From Nocardia sp. NBC_01730 (GTDB taxonomy: Bacteria > Actinomycetota > Actinomycetes > Mycobacteriales > Mycobacteriaceae): a stretch of 64,000 nt of DNA. The position numbers were made by a program, and so were the translations under genes. Below are positions 47,972 to 56,810 of this stretch, piece after piece. The stretch's first letter is position 1; every line of letters begins with the position of its first letter. Location of the stretch: NCBI RefSeq assembly GCF_035920445.1, contig NZ_CP109162.1:8246001-8310000 (forward strand). Reading direction: 5' to 3'. The notes under the pieces were generated by a model. The model was given only the letters and a program-made list of their open reading frames with translations. It had not been told where the DNA came from and made no database searches.

Positions 47972-50176
47972 TCAGGCGCGGGCTATTTCCCCACGCAACG
48001 CGGCCGCCAGCTGATCGGGCATCGGTTCATGCCGCACATAGGTCCGCGAGAAATCGCCGGTCCCGTGCGAGAGAGACCGCAGATCGATCGCATAGCGGCT
48101 GAGTTCGAGTTCCGGCACCTCGGCGTGGATTCGAGTCCGTCCGGTGCTGTGCGGTTCGGTGCCGAGAACGCGGCCCCGCCGACCGGACAGGTCGCTCAAG
48201 ACCGGCCCGACGTACTCGTCGGCGACGATGACCCAGATCTCGGCGAGCGGCTCCAGGAGAGCGATCCCCGCCGCGGCGGCTGCGTCCCGCAGGGCGAGCG
48301 CACCCGCGGTCTGGAACGCTGCGTCGGAGGAATCGACCGAGTGAGCTTTGCCGTCGTACAACGTGACCCGCACGTCGACCAGTGGATGTCCCGCCGCCAC
48401 ACCTCGCCCGGCCTGGGCGCGGACACCCTTCTCCACCGACGGAATGAACTGCCGCGGAACGACTCCGCCGACCACTTTGTCCACGAACTCGATCCCGGAA
48501 CCACCGGGCAGTGGCTCGACCTCGATCTCGCATACGGCGTATTGCCCGTGACCTCCGGATTGTTTGACATGTCTGCCACGCCCGGTTGCCTTGCCCGCGA
48601 ACGTCTCTCGCAGCGCTACCTGATGCTCGATCACGTCGACCTGCACACCGAACCGAGCCCGTAAGCGCTCCAAGGCAACGTCGCGATGTGCCTCGCCGAG
48701 GCACCACAGGACCAGCTGGCCGGTGTGGCTGTTGTGCTCGAGCCGCACGGCTGGGTCTTCGGCCGCCAGGCGGGCCAGGCTCTGCGACAACTTGTCCTCG
48801 TCGGCTTTGCTGCGCGCGCGAATAGCTATGGGCAGCAGCGGGTCCGGCATCGGCCACGGCTCGATCAGCAAGGGAGTTCCGGTGGCCGACAGGGTGTCGC
48901 CGGTTTCGGCGCGGCTGAGCTTGGTGACGTAGACGATGTCGCCGGCGATGGCCTGACCGAGCGTACGTTGCTGTTTGCCGAAGGGGGAGGAGATCGCGCC
49001 GATCCGTTCGTCCACGTCATGGCTCTCGTGGCCGCGGACTTCGAGGCCGTGGCCGCAGACGTGTACTGTGTCGTCGGCGTGCAGCGTTCCGGAGAAGACA
49101 CGCACCAGGGATACCCGGCCGACATAGGGGTCGGACGCCGTGCGGATGACCTCCGCCGCGAGTTCGCCGTCCGGGTCGCAACTGAGCTGGTGCGGGCTCG
49201 CGCCGTTGGTGGCGGTGACGGCCGTGACCTCGTGCTCGGCGGGCGTCGGGAAGCCTCCGGTGATGAGATCGAGCAGTTCCACCGTGCCGAGTCCCTGTTT
49301 GGCGCCTTCCGGAGCGGGAGCGGCGAACAGGACCGGATAGAAGCTGCCCCGCGCGACGGCCCGCTCCAGATCGGTGACCAGCGTTTCGAGGCTTATCTCC
49401 TCGCCATCGAGGTAACGCTCCATCAGGGATTCGTCTTCGCTTTCCGCGATGATGCCCTCGATGAGCCGGTTGCGTGCTTCCTCCAAATCCGGAAGTTGTT
49501 CGGGGGAGGGTTCGCCCTGGACCTCTTCGCCGGAGGAATAGTCGCCGATGTAGTTCGGTAGCAGTTCGACCATTCCGGTGACCGGACGATGGCCGTCCGG
49601 GTTCTTCGGTCCGTACACCGGAAGATGTAGCGGCAGAATGGTTTCCGACGATCCACCGCCGAACACTGTCCGGCAGGCCTCGGTCATCACATCGAACTCG
49701 TCCCGCGCGGTATCCAGGTGTGTGATCACGATGGCACGCGGCATGCCGACCGCTGCGCACTCTTCCCACAGCGCTCTGGTCGCACCCGCGATGCCTTCTG
49801 CACCCTCGGCCGCGGAGATAACGAACAACGCCGCGTCGGCCGCGCGCAGCCCCGCCCGAAGCTCACCCACGAAATCGGCATAGCCGGGCGTGTCGAGGAG
49901 GTTGATCTTCATCCCCGCCCACGCCACCGGCACCACTGACAACTGCACCGACCGGTGTTGCCGATGCTCGATCTCGTCGTAATCCGACAGTGAGGTGCCG
50001 TCCTCTACCCGCCCGGCCCGGTTCACGGCCCGCGCGGTGAGCGCCATCGCCTCCACCAGCGTGGTCTTTCCCGACCCGCTGTGGCCGACGAGCACTACAT
50101 TCCGGATGTGCTCCGGCCGGTCTGCCGCAGGCCCCCTACCGCCGCCCGCAGCAGATCCGTTCGCCTTGTCCACCAT
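47972..50176 (-). CDS. Elongation factor G-like protein EF-G2
   Basis: 734 residues with all GTPase motifs: P-loop GHSGSGKTTL (about 31-40), DTPGYADF (G3) and ITHLDTARDEFD in place of the NKxD of the canonical factor. Domains II-V follow (YVGRVSLVRVFSGTLHADDT; KQSGGHGQYAVCEIEVEPLP; ADEYVGPVLSDLSGRRGRVL). It corresponds to the second, non-essential EF-G of mycobacteria (fusA2 type). The NKxD change (HLD) suggests atypical nucleotide recognition. No ribosomal protein genes are nearby. Confidence 0.93.
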   Translation of the reverse strand: MVDKANGSAAGGGRGPAADRPEHIRNVVLVGHSGSGKTTLVEAMALTARAVNRAGRVEDGTSLSDYDEIEHRQHRSVQLSVVPVAWAGMKINLLDTPGYADFVGELRAGLRAADAALFVISAAEGAEGIAGATRALWEECAAVGMPRAIVITHLDTARDEFDVMTEACRTVFGGGSSETILPLHLPVYGPKNPDGHRPVTGMVELLPNYIGDYSSGEEVQGEPSPEQLPDLEEARNRLIEGIIAESEDESLMERYLDGEEISLETLVTDLERAVARGSFYPVLFAAPAPEGAKQGLGTVELLDLITGGFPTPAEHEVTAVTATNGASPHQLSCDPDGELAAEVIRTASDPYVGRVSLVRVFSGTLHADDTVHVCGHGLEVRGHESHDVDERIGAISSPFGKQQRTLGQAIAGDIVYVTKLSRAETGDTLSATGTPLLIEPWPMPDPLLPIAIRARSKADEDKLSQSLARLAAEDPAVRLEHNSHTGQLVLWCLGEAHRDVALERLRARFGVQVDVIEHQVALRETFAGKATGRGRHVKQSGGHGQYAVCEIEVEPLPGGSGIEFVDKVVGGVVPRQFIPSVEKGVRAQAGRGVAAGHPLVDVRVTLYDGKAHSVDSSDAAFQTAGALALRDAAAAAGIALLEPLAEIWVIVADEYVGPVLSDLSGRRGRVLGTEPHSTGRTRIHAEVPELELSRYAIDLRSLSHGTGDFSRTYVRHEPMPDQLAAALRGEIARA

Positions 50177-50272
50177 GTGTCCCGCTCCCTTGCCGACACC
50201 TGAGGTATGTCCACCTTCCCACCGGCGGTCACTTCTCGTCCACCGATCGGCGGATCAGGCCGAGGAAGATCG

Positions 50273-51787
50273 TCAGACGCAGGCCGCTGAGGTCCTGTCG
50301 GCGAGGTTGGCGCAGGCCCATGAGGTGTCGATACGCCAAGAACTGTCGCGGACGACAAAGGGGAGGATCATCGGACGGACGCCGTTCGGTCCGGTGACGG
50401 TGGTCGTCGCGAGAAGCTGGCCGGGGCCGAGTTCGGTCACCCTATTCACCCGCGTGGTCACCGAGTACCGTGCCAAGGCCGAGGCGAGGCGAGTGAGCAG
50501 CTCCGGGTCTTTGTCGTCGCCCGCGACCCGCAGCGCCTTCTCCGACGCCGGAACGGCCGGGTCGAGCGCTCGCTGAAGCTGGCTGTCGAGTTCGGCGACC
50601 GTGGGGACGGGCGGGTTCGGTGGCGCGTTGGTCTGCCCATCGGGCACAGTGCCTGGATACAGCTGCCTGATGACGGCGAACCAGATCGTCGCGGCCACGG
50701 CCCCGAGCAGGTCGGGCGGGGTCGTGTACTGGTTCACCGCGACCGCCAGGCGCACGTTCTTCTCCGGCAGATAGCCCATCTGCGTGTTATAGCCGAGCAC
50801 CGCGCCGTTGTGGCCGATCCACTGGCCGAATTGCGCGAGGCCGAGTCCGTAGTGCAGGTCGCCGGTGAACTGGGTCCGGGATTGGAACGTCTCCGGTTTC
50901 AACAGGTCGCCGCGGCCGAGTAAGCCTGCGTATTCGGCGAGGTCGGAGATGGTCGACACCATCGTGCCTGCGGCGCCGAAAATCGCCGGGGTGTTGCGCC
51001 TGGTGACGTCGGTAGGGGCTTCGTCGAAGTAGGAGTAACCGCGGCTCTCGGGGACGGGCAGGGAGGCGTCGGTGGGGTAGGTCGTGTTGTCCAGCCCATG
51101 GGCAGCGACGACATCGTTGACCACTTCGTGAACCGGCTTCCCGAAGACCCTTTCGAGAACGAGCCCCAGCAGATAGAACTCCGAGTTGGAGTATGTCGTT
51201 TCGGTGCGGGGTGGCGTGGCCTTCTCGGGGTGGGCGATGATCGCGCGCAGCCGGTCGCCTTCATGCCATTCGGCGGTCGGGGCCTTCGAGATCACCTGTT
51301 CCGCGAATGCTGGGTCGCCGTCGAGGTTCCAGACGCCACCGCGCATCCCGAGCAGATCTCGGAGGGTGATGGTGTTCCCATTGGGGACACCCGGGACGTA
51401 CCGTTCCAAAACATCGTCCAGGGACAGCTTGCCTTCGTCGGCTGCTCGCAGCACGGCGGTCGCGGTGAACGTCTTGGTGACACTGCCGATCCGGACGTGG
51501 TCGGCTACGTCCATGGGCCGTCCAGATGCGAGATCGGCTGTGCCGTAGGCCCTGGTGAGTGTGCCACGCTCGGGATCGATCACGGCGACCAACGCACCGG
51601 GAACCAGGCCCGCATCCATGCGCGGCCGCACGATTCGATCGATCTGGTCGGCTACGTTCGTCGGAAACGCCTGGTCGCCTCCGCGATCAGCTCCGCATCC
51701 GACGAGCAAGGCCGCCGCGGTAGCCGAGGTCAACCCTATCGCGCCGAATCTTCTGAGCTGTCTACCCATTTGGTACAAGTACCCCAT
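50273..51787 (-). CDS. Serine hydrolase lipoprotein (class C beta-lactamase fold)
   Basis: 504 residues from ATG 51785-51787, with CGAGG seven bases upstream; ATG 51769 is also possible. The signal ends in a lipobox (ALLVGCG). Catalytic motifs: SVTK (nucleophile Ser), YSNSEF (YxN) and GHNGAVLG (HxG). The C-terminal 120 residues are a separate domain (LLTRLASALARYSVTTRVNR). Such proteins act as D-Ala-D-Ala carboxypeptidases or esterases at the cell surface. Confidence 0.9.
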   Translation of the reverse strand: MGYLYQMGRQLRRFGAIGLTSATAAALLVGCGADRGGDQAFPTNVADQIDRIVRPRMDAGLVPGALVAVIDPERGTLTRAYGTADLASGRPMDVADHVRIGSVTKTFTATAVLRAADEGKLSLDDVLERYVPGVPNGNTITLRDLLGMRGGVWNLDGDPAFAEQVISKAPTAEWHEGDRLRAIIAHPEKATPPRTETTYSNSEFYLLGLVLERVFGKPVHEVVNDVVAAHGLDNTTYPTDASLPVPESRGYSYFDEAPTDVTRRNTPAIFGAAGTMVSTISDLAEYAGLLGRGDLLKPETFQSRTQFTGDLHYGLGLAQFGQWIGHNGAVLGYNTQMGYLPEKNVRLAVAVNQYTTPPDLLGAVAATIWFAVIRQLYPGTVPDGQTNAPPNPPVPTVAELDSQLQRALDPAVPASEKALRVAGDDKDPELLTRLASALARYSVTTRVNRVTELGPGQLLATTTVTGPNGVRPMILPFVVRDSSWRIDTSWACANLADRTSAACV

Positions 51788-51828
51788 TGCAAACCTCGAG
51801 TAGGTACGCGGAAAGTTTCTCACAGTAG

Positions 51829-53253
51829 TCAGCTCAACTGGCGGATGTCCCCGCGGACCCGATAGAAACCGCCGCGCGCGGACTCGGACACGCCGTCGAC
51901 CACGTAGCGAGTGCCGGGGCGGCGAATATCCTTGGGAAACTGGACATTCCATTTGTGCTTGTAACCGGAGGAAACGACGTGCACGCGCAGGGCCCGGCCG
52001 TCGTTCACGCATTCCACGATGACGCCGGACCCGGCGTCGGACGTCACTTCGACGGTGCTACTGGGCACCACAGCCGAGATCTCGGGGGCTTTCACCGATA
52101 TCGTCGCGGGCAGCACGCCCTGCTCGGCGTCGCGGATGGCGGCTTCGCTGACATCGAGGCAGGCCAGGGCGCCGGTGGTGGTGACAAGGTACAGCTTGTC
52201 GTCGTGGTACTGCATGGAATAGGCCGAGCCGCAGCCGGTGGCCAGTTTCCACAGGCGGTTTCCGGCCGCATCGAAGCAGTACACCGAGGAGTAATTGTCG
52301 CCGGCGAAGATGTAGCGGCCGTCGGGTGAGGTGGCGCAGGAGAAGACCGCGGCATCGCACTGGTAGGTGTGCTCGGCCCGGCCGCTCTTGGTCACCATGC
52401 GGACCTGGCTGCGGGCGGTGCCCGCGTAGACGGCGTCGGCTTCCTGCCAGCCGAACAGTACGGCCCCGCCGGTGTCGGCTTGCCATAGAGCGTTTCCGTT
52501 GTCCAGGTCATATTTGGTGACGCCAGCGGAATGCCCGTGGTAGACGCCGGTCGGGTCGACGCGCACCATCCATCCCGAGTCGCCGGTGCTGCGCCTGCTC
52601 CACAGTGACTCTTCTTCGTAATCGATCACGGTGATGCCTCCTTGGCGGTCGGAGACACCGAGGATGCCGTCGTGGATGTCGAGCCAGTAGATGTCGACAT
52701 CGGTGGCGATGTCGTACGCGGCCCGCGGCACCTTGCCGGACAGGTCGTAGACGCGGCCGTCATCGCAGCCGGCATAAATCCAGAAGTCATCGGCCACAAT
52801 GCATTTGACCGCGTCTGGCAGCCGGTAGCGGCCGTTGACCACACCGGCCGGGGTGAGGGTGAACACGTCACCGTTCTCGTTACCCACCCAGCAGCGGCGC
52901 TCGTCGACGAAGATGCCGAAGGCGGCGGCGCCGGAGTCGAAGCTCCACAGCACGGGCGCGGACTTTGCGGTGGAGCGCCCGCTGCTGATCGCCCGCCGCG
53001 TTACGGGACGCTTTGCTCGCGCACCGATCACCGCCGGGATATAGCCCTTGCGGACCTTCTCGCCGACCTTCTTGGCGGCGGCCGCCTGCGCCTTCTCCTC
53101 GGTGGCGAAGGAACTGACTTTGGTCTGCCCCTGCTCCCCGATACGGCCGAAACGGACACTCACCTGAGTGCCTGCGACGACTATCTCGTAGAACTTGTGC
53201 GCGGAACCGCTGTCTTCGGACAGTTCGAGATAGGTGGTGCCCCCGGTTGTCAT
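51829..53253 (-). CDS. WGR domain - beta-propeller protein
   Basis: 474 residues. Residues about 8-75 form a WGR domain (FYEIVVAGTQVSVRFGRIGE then QTKVSSFATEEKAQAAAAKK); its Trp is replaced by Arg-Phe-Gly in the core. A short basic linker leads to seven-fold blade-like repeats (about 100-400: WVGNENGDVFTL, YAGCDDGRVYDL, GVSDRQGGITVI, YAGTARSQVRMV, FAGDNYSSVYCFD), and a C-terminal strand region. WGR modules bind nucleic acid ends in PARPs and MolR-like proteins. No catalytic site is visible; a sensor or scaffold is likely. Confidence 0.8.
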   Translation of the reverse strand: MTTGGTTYLELSEDSGSAHKFYEIVVAGTQVSVRFGRIGEQGQTKVSSFATEEKAQAAAAKKVGEKVRKGYIPAVIGARAKRPVTRRAISSGRSTAKSAPVLWSFDSGAAAFGIFVDERRCWVGNENGDVFTLTPAGVVNGRYRLPDAVKCIVADDFWIYAGCDDGRVYDLSGKVPRAAYDIATDVDIYWLDIHDGILGVSDRQGGITVIDYEEESLWSRRSTGDSGWMVRVDPTGVYHGHSAGVTKYDLDNGNALWQADTGGAVLFGWQEADAVYAGTARSQVRMVTKSGRAEHTYQCDAAVFSCATSPDGRYIFAGDNYSSVYCFDAAGNRLWKLATGCGSAYSMQYHDDKLYLVTTTGALACLDVSEAAIRDAEQGVLPATISVKAPEISAVVPSSTVEVTSDAGSGVIVECVNDGRALRVHVVSSGYKHKWNVQFPKDIRRPGTRYVVDGVSESARGGFYRVRGDIRQLS

Positions 53254-53379
53254 AGCTCGCCTCGCTTGCTTCCGTCAGATCACAACGCAACGAAACCTAG
53301 CAAGGGGCACTGACATTCGGTACGCCGCTGACCGGACCCGAGTCCGGGTTTTGTACCAAATTGTGCATGATGCACTGCA

Positions 53380-53394
53380 TATGTATCGTACATA
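53380..53394. promoter_or_regulatory. Palindromic operator at the MFS gene start
   Basis: TATGTA-TCG-TACATA is a perfect 15-base inverted repeat. It overlaps the ATG at 53381 and ends just before the GTG at 53396, so a repressor bound here would control the MFS gene. No regulator gene adjoins it. Confidence 0.6.
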
Positions 53395-53395
53395 C

Positions 53396-55777
53396 GTGAC
53401 TGTTGCTGTCGACGCGTCTTCGACCGTCTCCGGTTCCGACGACCGGCGTCGTCCCACGCCGGCTCTTCTCATTGCGACGCTCGGCATGGTCGGTGTCGTG
53501 GTCTCGCTCATGCAGACGCTGGTCATTCCGATCATTCCGTCGTTGCCCACGCTGCTGAGCACTTCGGCGTCCAATGCGTCTTGGGTCGTGACGGCCACGC
53601 TGCTGGCTGGTGCGGTGTCGACTCCGATCAGCGGCCGTCTCGGCGACATGTTCGGCAAGCGCCGGATTCTGTTCGCGAATCTGGTGTTGTTGATCGTCGG
53701 TTCGGTGGTCTGTGCGTCGTTCTCCGAGCTGGTGCCCGAGATCATCGGTCGCTCGCTACAGGGCGCGGCGGTCGGGGCGATCCCGTTGGGGATCAGCATC
53801 ATGCGCGACGAGCTGCCTGCTGAGCGTGTGGGTTCGGCGATGGCGATCATGAGCGCGACGCTCGGCGTCGGCGGTGCGATCGGTCTGCCGGTCGCGGCGG
53901 CGATCGCGCAGAACGCGGACTGGCACGTGCTGTTCTGGACCTCGGCCGGTCTCGGTGTCGTCTGCGCCGCATTGGTTTTCGTGTTCGTCCCGGAATCGCC
54001 GGTGCGCACGCCCGCGCGGTTCGACTTCGGTGGCGCGGTCGGCCTGTCGGTGGCGCTGCTCGCATTGCTCATCGCGATCACCAAGGGCGCGGACTGGGGC
54101 TGGGCCAGCGCGCGGATCCTGATCCTGTTCGCGGTGTCGGTGGTGGTGTTCCTCGGCTGGGGCGCTTACGAACTGCGGCAACGCTCGCCGCTGGTGGACC
54201 TGCGGGTCTCGGCACGGCCGAGGGTGCTGTTCACCAACCTGGCCTCGATAGCCGTCGGGTTCTCGCTCTACGGCATGTCGCTGACCTTCCCGCAGCTGCT
54301 GATGGCGCCGGAGAAGACCGGGTACGGCTTCGGGCTGTCCATGGTCAGCGCCGGATTGGCACTCGCACCAACAGGTTTCGTGATGATGCTGCTCTCGCCG
54401 GTGTCGGCGCGACTGTCGGCGAGCCGAGGCCCGAAGACAACCCTCGCGCTCGGCTCCACGGTGATCGCCATCGGCTACCTGTGCGCGGTGGTGCTGATGA
54501 ACAGCGTCTGGGAAATCATGCTCGCGGCGATGATCGTGGCAGGTGGCGTCGGTCTGGCATATGCGGCGATGCCGGCGCTGATCATGGACGCGGTACCGAT
54601 CACAGAGACCGCTGCGGCCAATGGTTTGAACTCACTGATGCGCTCGATCGGCACCTCGACCTCATCGGCGGTGATGAGTGTGGTGCTCGCACACATGACG
54701 ATATCGCTGGGCGGACACGTGTTGCCGTCCCGCGACGGGTTCCACACCACGTTCCTCATCGCGATGACAGCGGCATTGACCGCGATCGGTCTGACGACGC
54801 TGATCCCGATGGGGAAGGCGAAAACGCAGGTCCTGCCCGAGCCCGAGCCAGAGCTCGAGCTCGAGCTCGAGCTCGAGCGGGTGCCAGTCCTCGCTGTAGC
54901 GGGTGGGCGGCACGCGTCGGTTGAGCAGAATGGTCATGGTGGGTATCGGGTCGGTGTTGTGTCGGAGTCTGTGTTGCCGGTGGCGGAGTTGTCGGGGACC
55001 GATTTCGGTGGTGGGTCGTTGGGTGGTCGTATTCAGCGTGAGGACGGCTGTCCGGTCCCGAGTGCGGTGTTGACGTTGATCGATCAGCGTGGTCATCAGG
55101 TCGCGCGGGCAGCCGGGGCTGTCGATGGTGGTTACGTGATCAGCGCACCCGAGGTGGGGAGTTATGTGTTGATCGTGTCGGCGACAGGGCATCAGCCCGC
55201 GGCGGTCAACGTGGCCCTCGGCCAGCGGCCGCAGCAGTTGGACCTGACCCTGGCGGGTTCTGGTGAGTTGTCGGGTGTGGTTCGCACGGCCGGTCACGGT
55301 GAGCCGTTGGCTGGTGCGACCATCACGTTGACCGACCTGCGTGGTGAGGTCGTCGGAGCGGCTGTCTCGGGTAGAGATGGCGCCTATGTATGCCACGATG
55401 TGGTATCGGGTACTTACACCTTGGTGGCCGTCGTCGCGCACATGCGCCCCGCTGCGACCACGCTGACGGTGCCGGATACCGGTGTGTTGCGTCACGACAT
55501 CGAGTTGGCTGCGATGGGTGTCGTCGCCGGGTCGGCGTGGGCCGAGGGGGGCCGCGCGGTGGCGGATATCCAGATCACGGTGCTGGATGCGGCAGGCGAG
55601 TTGACGGCTACGGCACGTACCGATGACAACGGCCGCTATGTGGTGGCCGATCTGCCCGAAGGGCAGTACACGATCGTTGCCCGCGGTTACCCGCCGGTGA
55701 CCAGTCAGGTCACCGTGTCCGGTGGGGAGGTCGGTCACGATGTGCGGTTGGGTTACGGGCTCGGGGACCGGACATGA
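53396..55777 (+). CDS. MFS drug exporter fused to Ig-like regulatory repeats
   Basis: 793 residues from GTG 53396 (leaderless), or 798 from ATG 53381. The first 480 form a 14-helix DHA2 exporter (begins LLIATLGMVGVVVSLMQTLV; GRLGDMFGKRR). A Pro/Glu/Leu repeat (PEPEPELELELELER, encoded by GAGCTC repeats) joins it to three to four carboxypeptidase-regulatory-like beta repeats of about 80 residues (GRIQREDGCPVPSAVLTLID; GVVRTAGHGEPLAGATITLT). The beta part would be cytosolic if 14 helices are right. A broken further repeat follows. Substrate unknown. Confidence 0.85.
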   Translation: MTVAVDASSTVSGSDDRRRPTPALLIATLGMVGVVVSLMQTLVIPIIPSLPTLLSTSASNASWVVTATLLAGAVSTPISGRLGDMFGKRRILFANLVLLIVGSVVCASFSELVPEIIGRSLQGAAVGAIPLGISIMRDELPAERVGSAMAIMSATLGVGGAIGLPVAAAIAQNADWHVLFWTSAGLGVVCAALVFVFVPESPVRTPARFDFGGAVGLSVALLALLIAITKGADWGWASARILILFAVSVVVFLGWGAYELRQRSPLVDLRVSARPRVLFTNLASIAVGFSLYGMSLTFPQLLMAPEKTGYGFGLSMVSAGLALAPTGFVMMLLSPVSARLSASRGPKTTLALGSTVIAIGYLCAVVLMNSVWEIMLAAMIVAGGVGLAYAAMPALIMDAVPITETAAANGLNSLMRSIGTSTSSAVMSVVLAHMTISLGGHVLPSRDGFHTTFLIAMTAALTAIGLTTLIPMGKAKTQVLPEPEPELELELELERVPVLAVAGGRHASVEQNGHGGYRVGVVSESVLPVAELSGTDFGGGSLGGRIQREDGCPVPSAVLTLIDQRGHQVARAAGAVDGGYVISAPEVGSYVLIVSATGHQPAAVNVALGQRPQQLDLTLAGSGELSGVVRTAGHGEPLAGATITLTDLRGEVVGAAVSGRDGAYVCHDVVSGTYTLVAVVAHMRPAATTLTVPDTGVLRHDIELAAMGVVAGSAWAEGGRAVADIQITVLDAAGELTATARTDDNGRYVVADLPEGQYTIVARGYPPVTSQVTVSGGEVGHDVRLGYGLGDRT
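54851..54879. repeat. GAGCTC microsatellite
   Basis: Almost five copies of the six-base unit GAGCTC encode Glu-Leu pairs at the exporter/beta-repeat joint. Unit number can change without shifting the frame. Confidence 0.85.
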
Positions 55778-56053
55778 CGGGGTTGACCGCCCGTATCCGC
55801 AACGCCGAGGGGTGGCCGGTGCCGGAGGCGGTGCTGACCGTGACGGACCTGAGTGGGCGTCAGACCGCTCGCGCGGTCGCCGACGCGACCGGGGGCAGTG
55901 GCCACCGAGCCGCTGCCCCCGGGCGTGCATACCGCGGTGTTCACCGCCGCCGGGTATCAGCCGGTGGCGCGGACCGCTCAGATCTCCTCGGTGGGAACGG
56001 GTGTGCTCGGTGATACGCAAAACGGCGGTCGGCCACCTCCCGCCCACCGGTAA
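55774..56053 (+). pseudogene. Carboxypeptidase-regulatory-like repeat gene, broken
   Basis: ATG 55774 begins MTGLTARIRNAEGWPVPEA, one more beta repeat of the preceding type, overlapping the MFS stop. Near 55895 the frame changes (to ATEPLPPGVHTAVFTAAGYQ) and coding sense is lost after 56053. Intact relatives commonly continue into a YceI-type domain (recalled, not checked), which is missing here. Confidence 0.65.
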
Positions 56054-56254
56054 TGTCTTCCAGGTTCGGCAACTTCCTCACGATCGTCCGTATCTGATCA
56101 GCCAGGACAGTGAGCCTATGCACTCTGTCGATGTTCAACGCTGACAAGCGGATTCCGGTGTGGGTGAACAGGACTTCGAAAGTCGGTCACGAACTGGTGT
56201 GCACTACGGTGCTTCGCAATGTTCAGATCAGGGAAGCCGGCATCGAGGAGAAAC

Positions 56255-56734
56255 ATGTCATCGGGCGAAGGCTGGGAAGAACTGTGTGCGGCCTGGGCGC
56301 CGGACCAGCTGGTGTCGATCGAGCCTGAGCGGCTCGCTGTCGCGCCAGTGTCGGAACGCACCAGAGAGTTCCTGGTGCGCGTGGGATTGCCACGTGAATG
56401 CCCCCTCCTTGTCAGTTTCTACCGAGACGAGCGACTGCTGCAGCCGCTGTGGTTGCGCGACGTCCAGTACCTGCTGGTGGGTGATGACGAGGGCACTTCT
56501 CTGGTATTGCGTGCCGGCACGGACGAACTCTGGTCCGTCGCGGAGTCGGACGACGAGCCCCGCTTTGTGAACTCTCACCTGTGGGGCTTCGTCCTCCTTC
56601 TCGGTCTGTACGAACCGCGGGCCCATCCGGGATTCAGACAGCGGGTCGCTGCGTGTGACGAGAAGGCGCTGGACCATGAAAACTGCTGGTGGTCGCTGAT
56701 CGTGGAGCAAATGAGCTATGGGCTTGCTCCATGA
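56255..56734 (+). CDS. SUKH-4-like immunity protein
   Basis: 159 residues from ATG 56255, with GAGGAG four bases upstream. LVSFYRDERLLQPLWLRDVQ, LVGDDEGTSLVLRAGTDELW and FVNSHLWGFVLLLGLYE fit the SUKH fold, group 4, used as immunity proteins against polymorphic toxins. No toxin gene adjoins it, so it may be an orphan from a lost toxin locus. Confidence 0.7.
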   Translation: MSSGEGWEELCAAWAPDQLVSIEPERLAVAPVSERTREFLVRVGLPRECPLLVSFYRDERLLQPLWLRDVQYLLVGDDEGTSLVLRAGTDELWSVAESDDEPRFVNSHLWGFVLLLGLYEPRAHPGFRQRVAACDEKALDHENCWWSLIVEQMSYGLAP

Positions 56735-56810
56735 CCTCGGTCACGACAACCGCTCGCCCGACGCGGGAGCATCTCTGAGAACAGGATGGTCTTCTGTCGC
56801 GCGATCGAGA

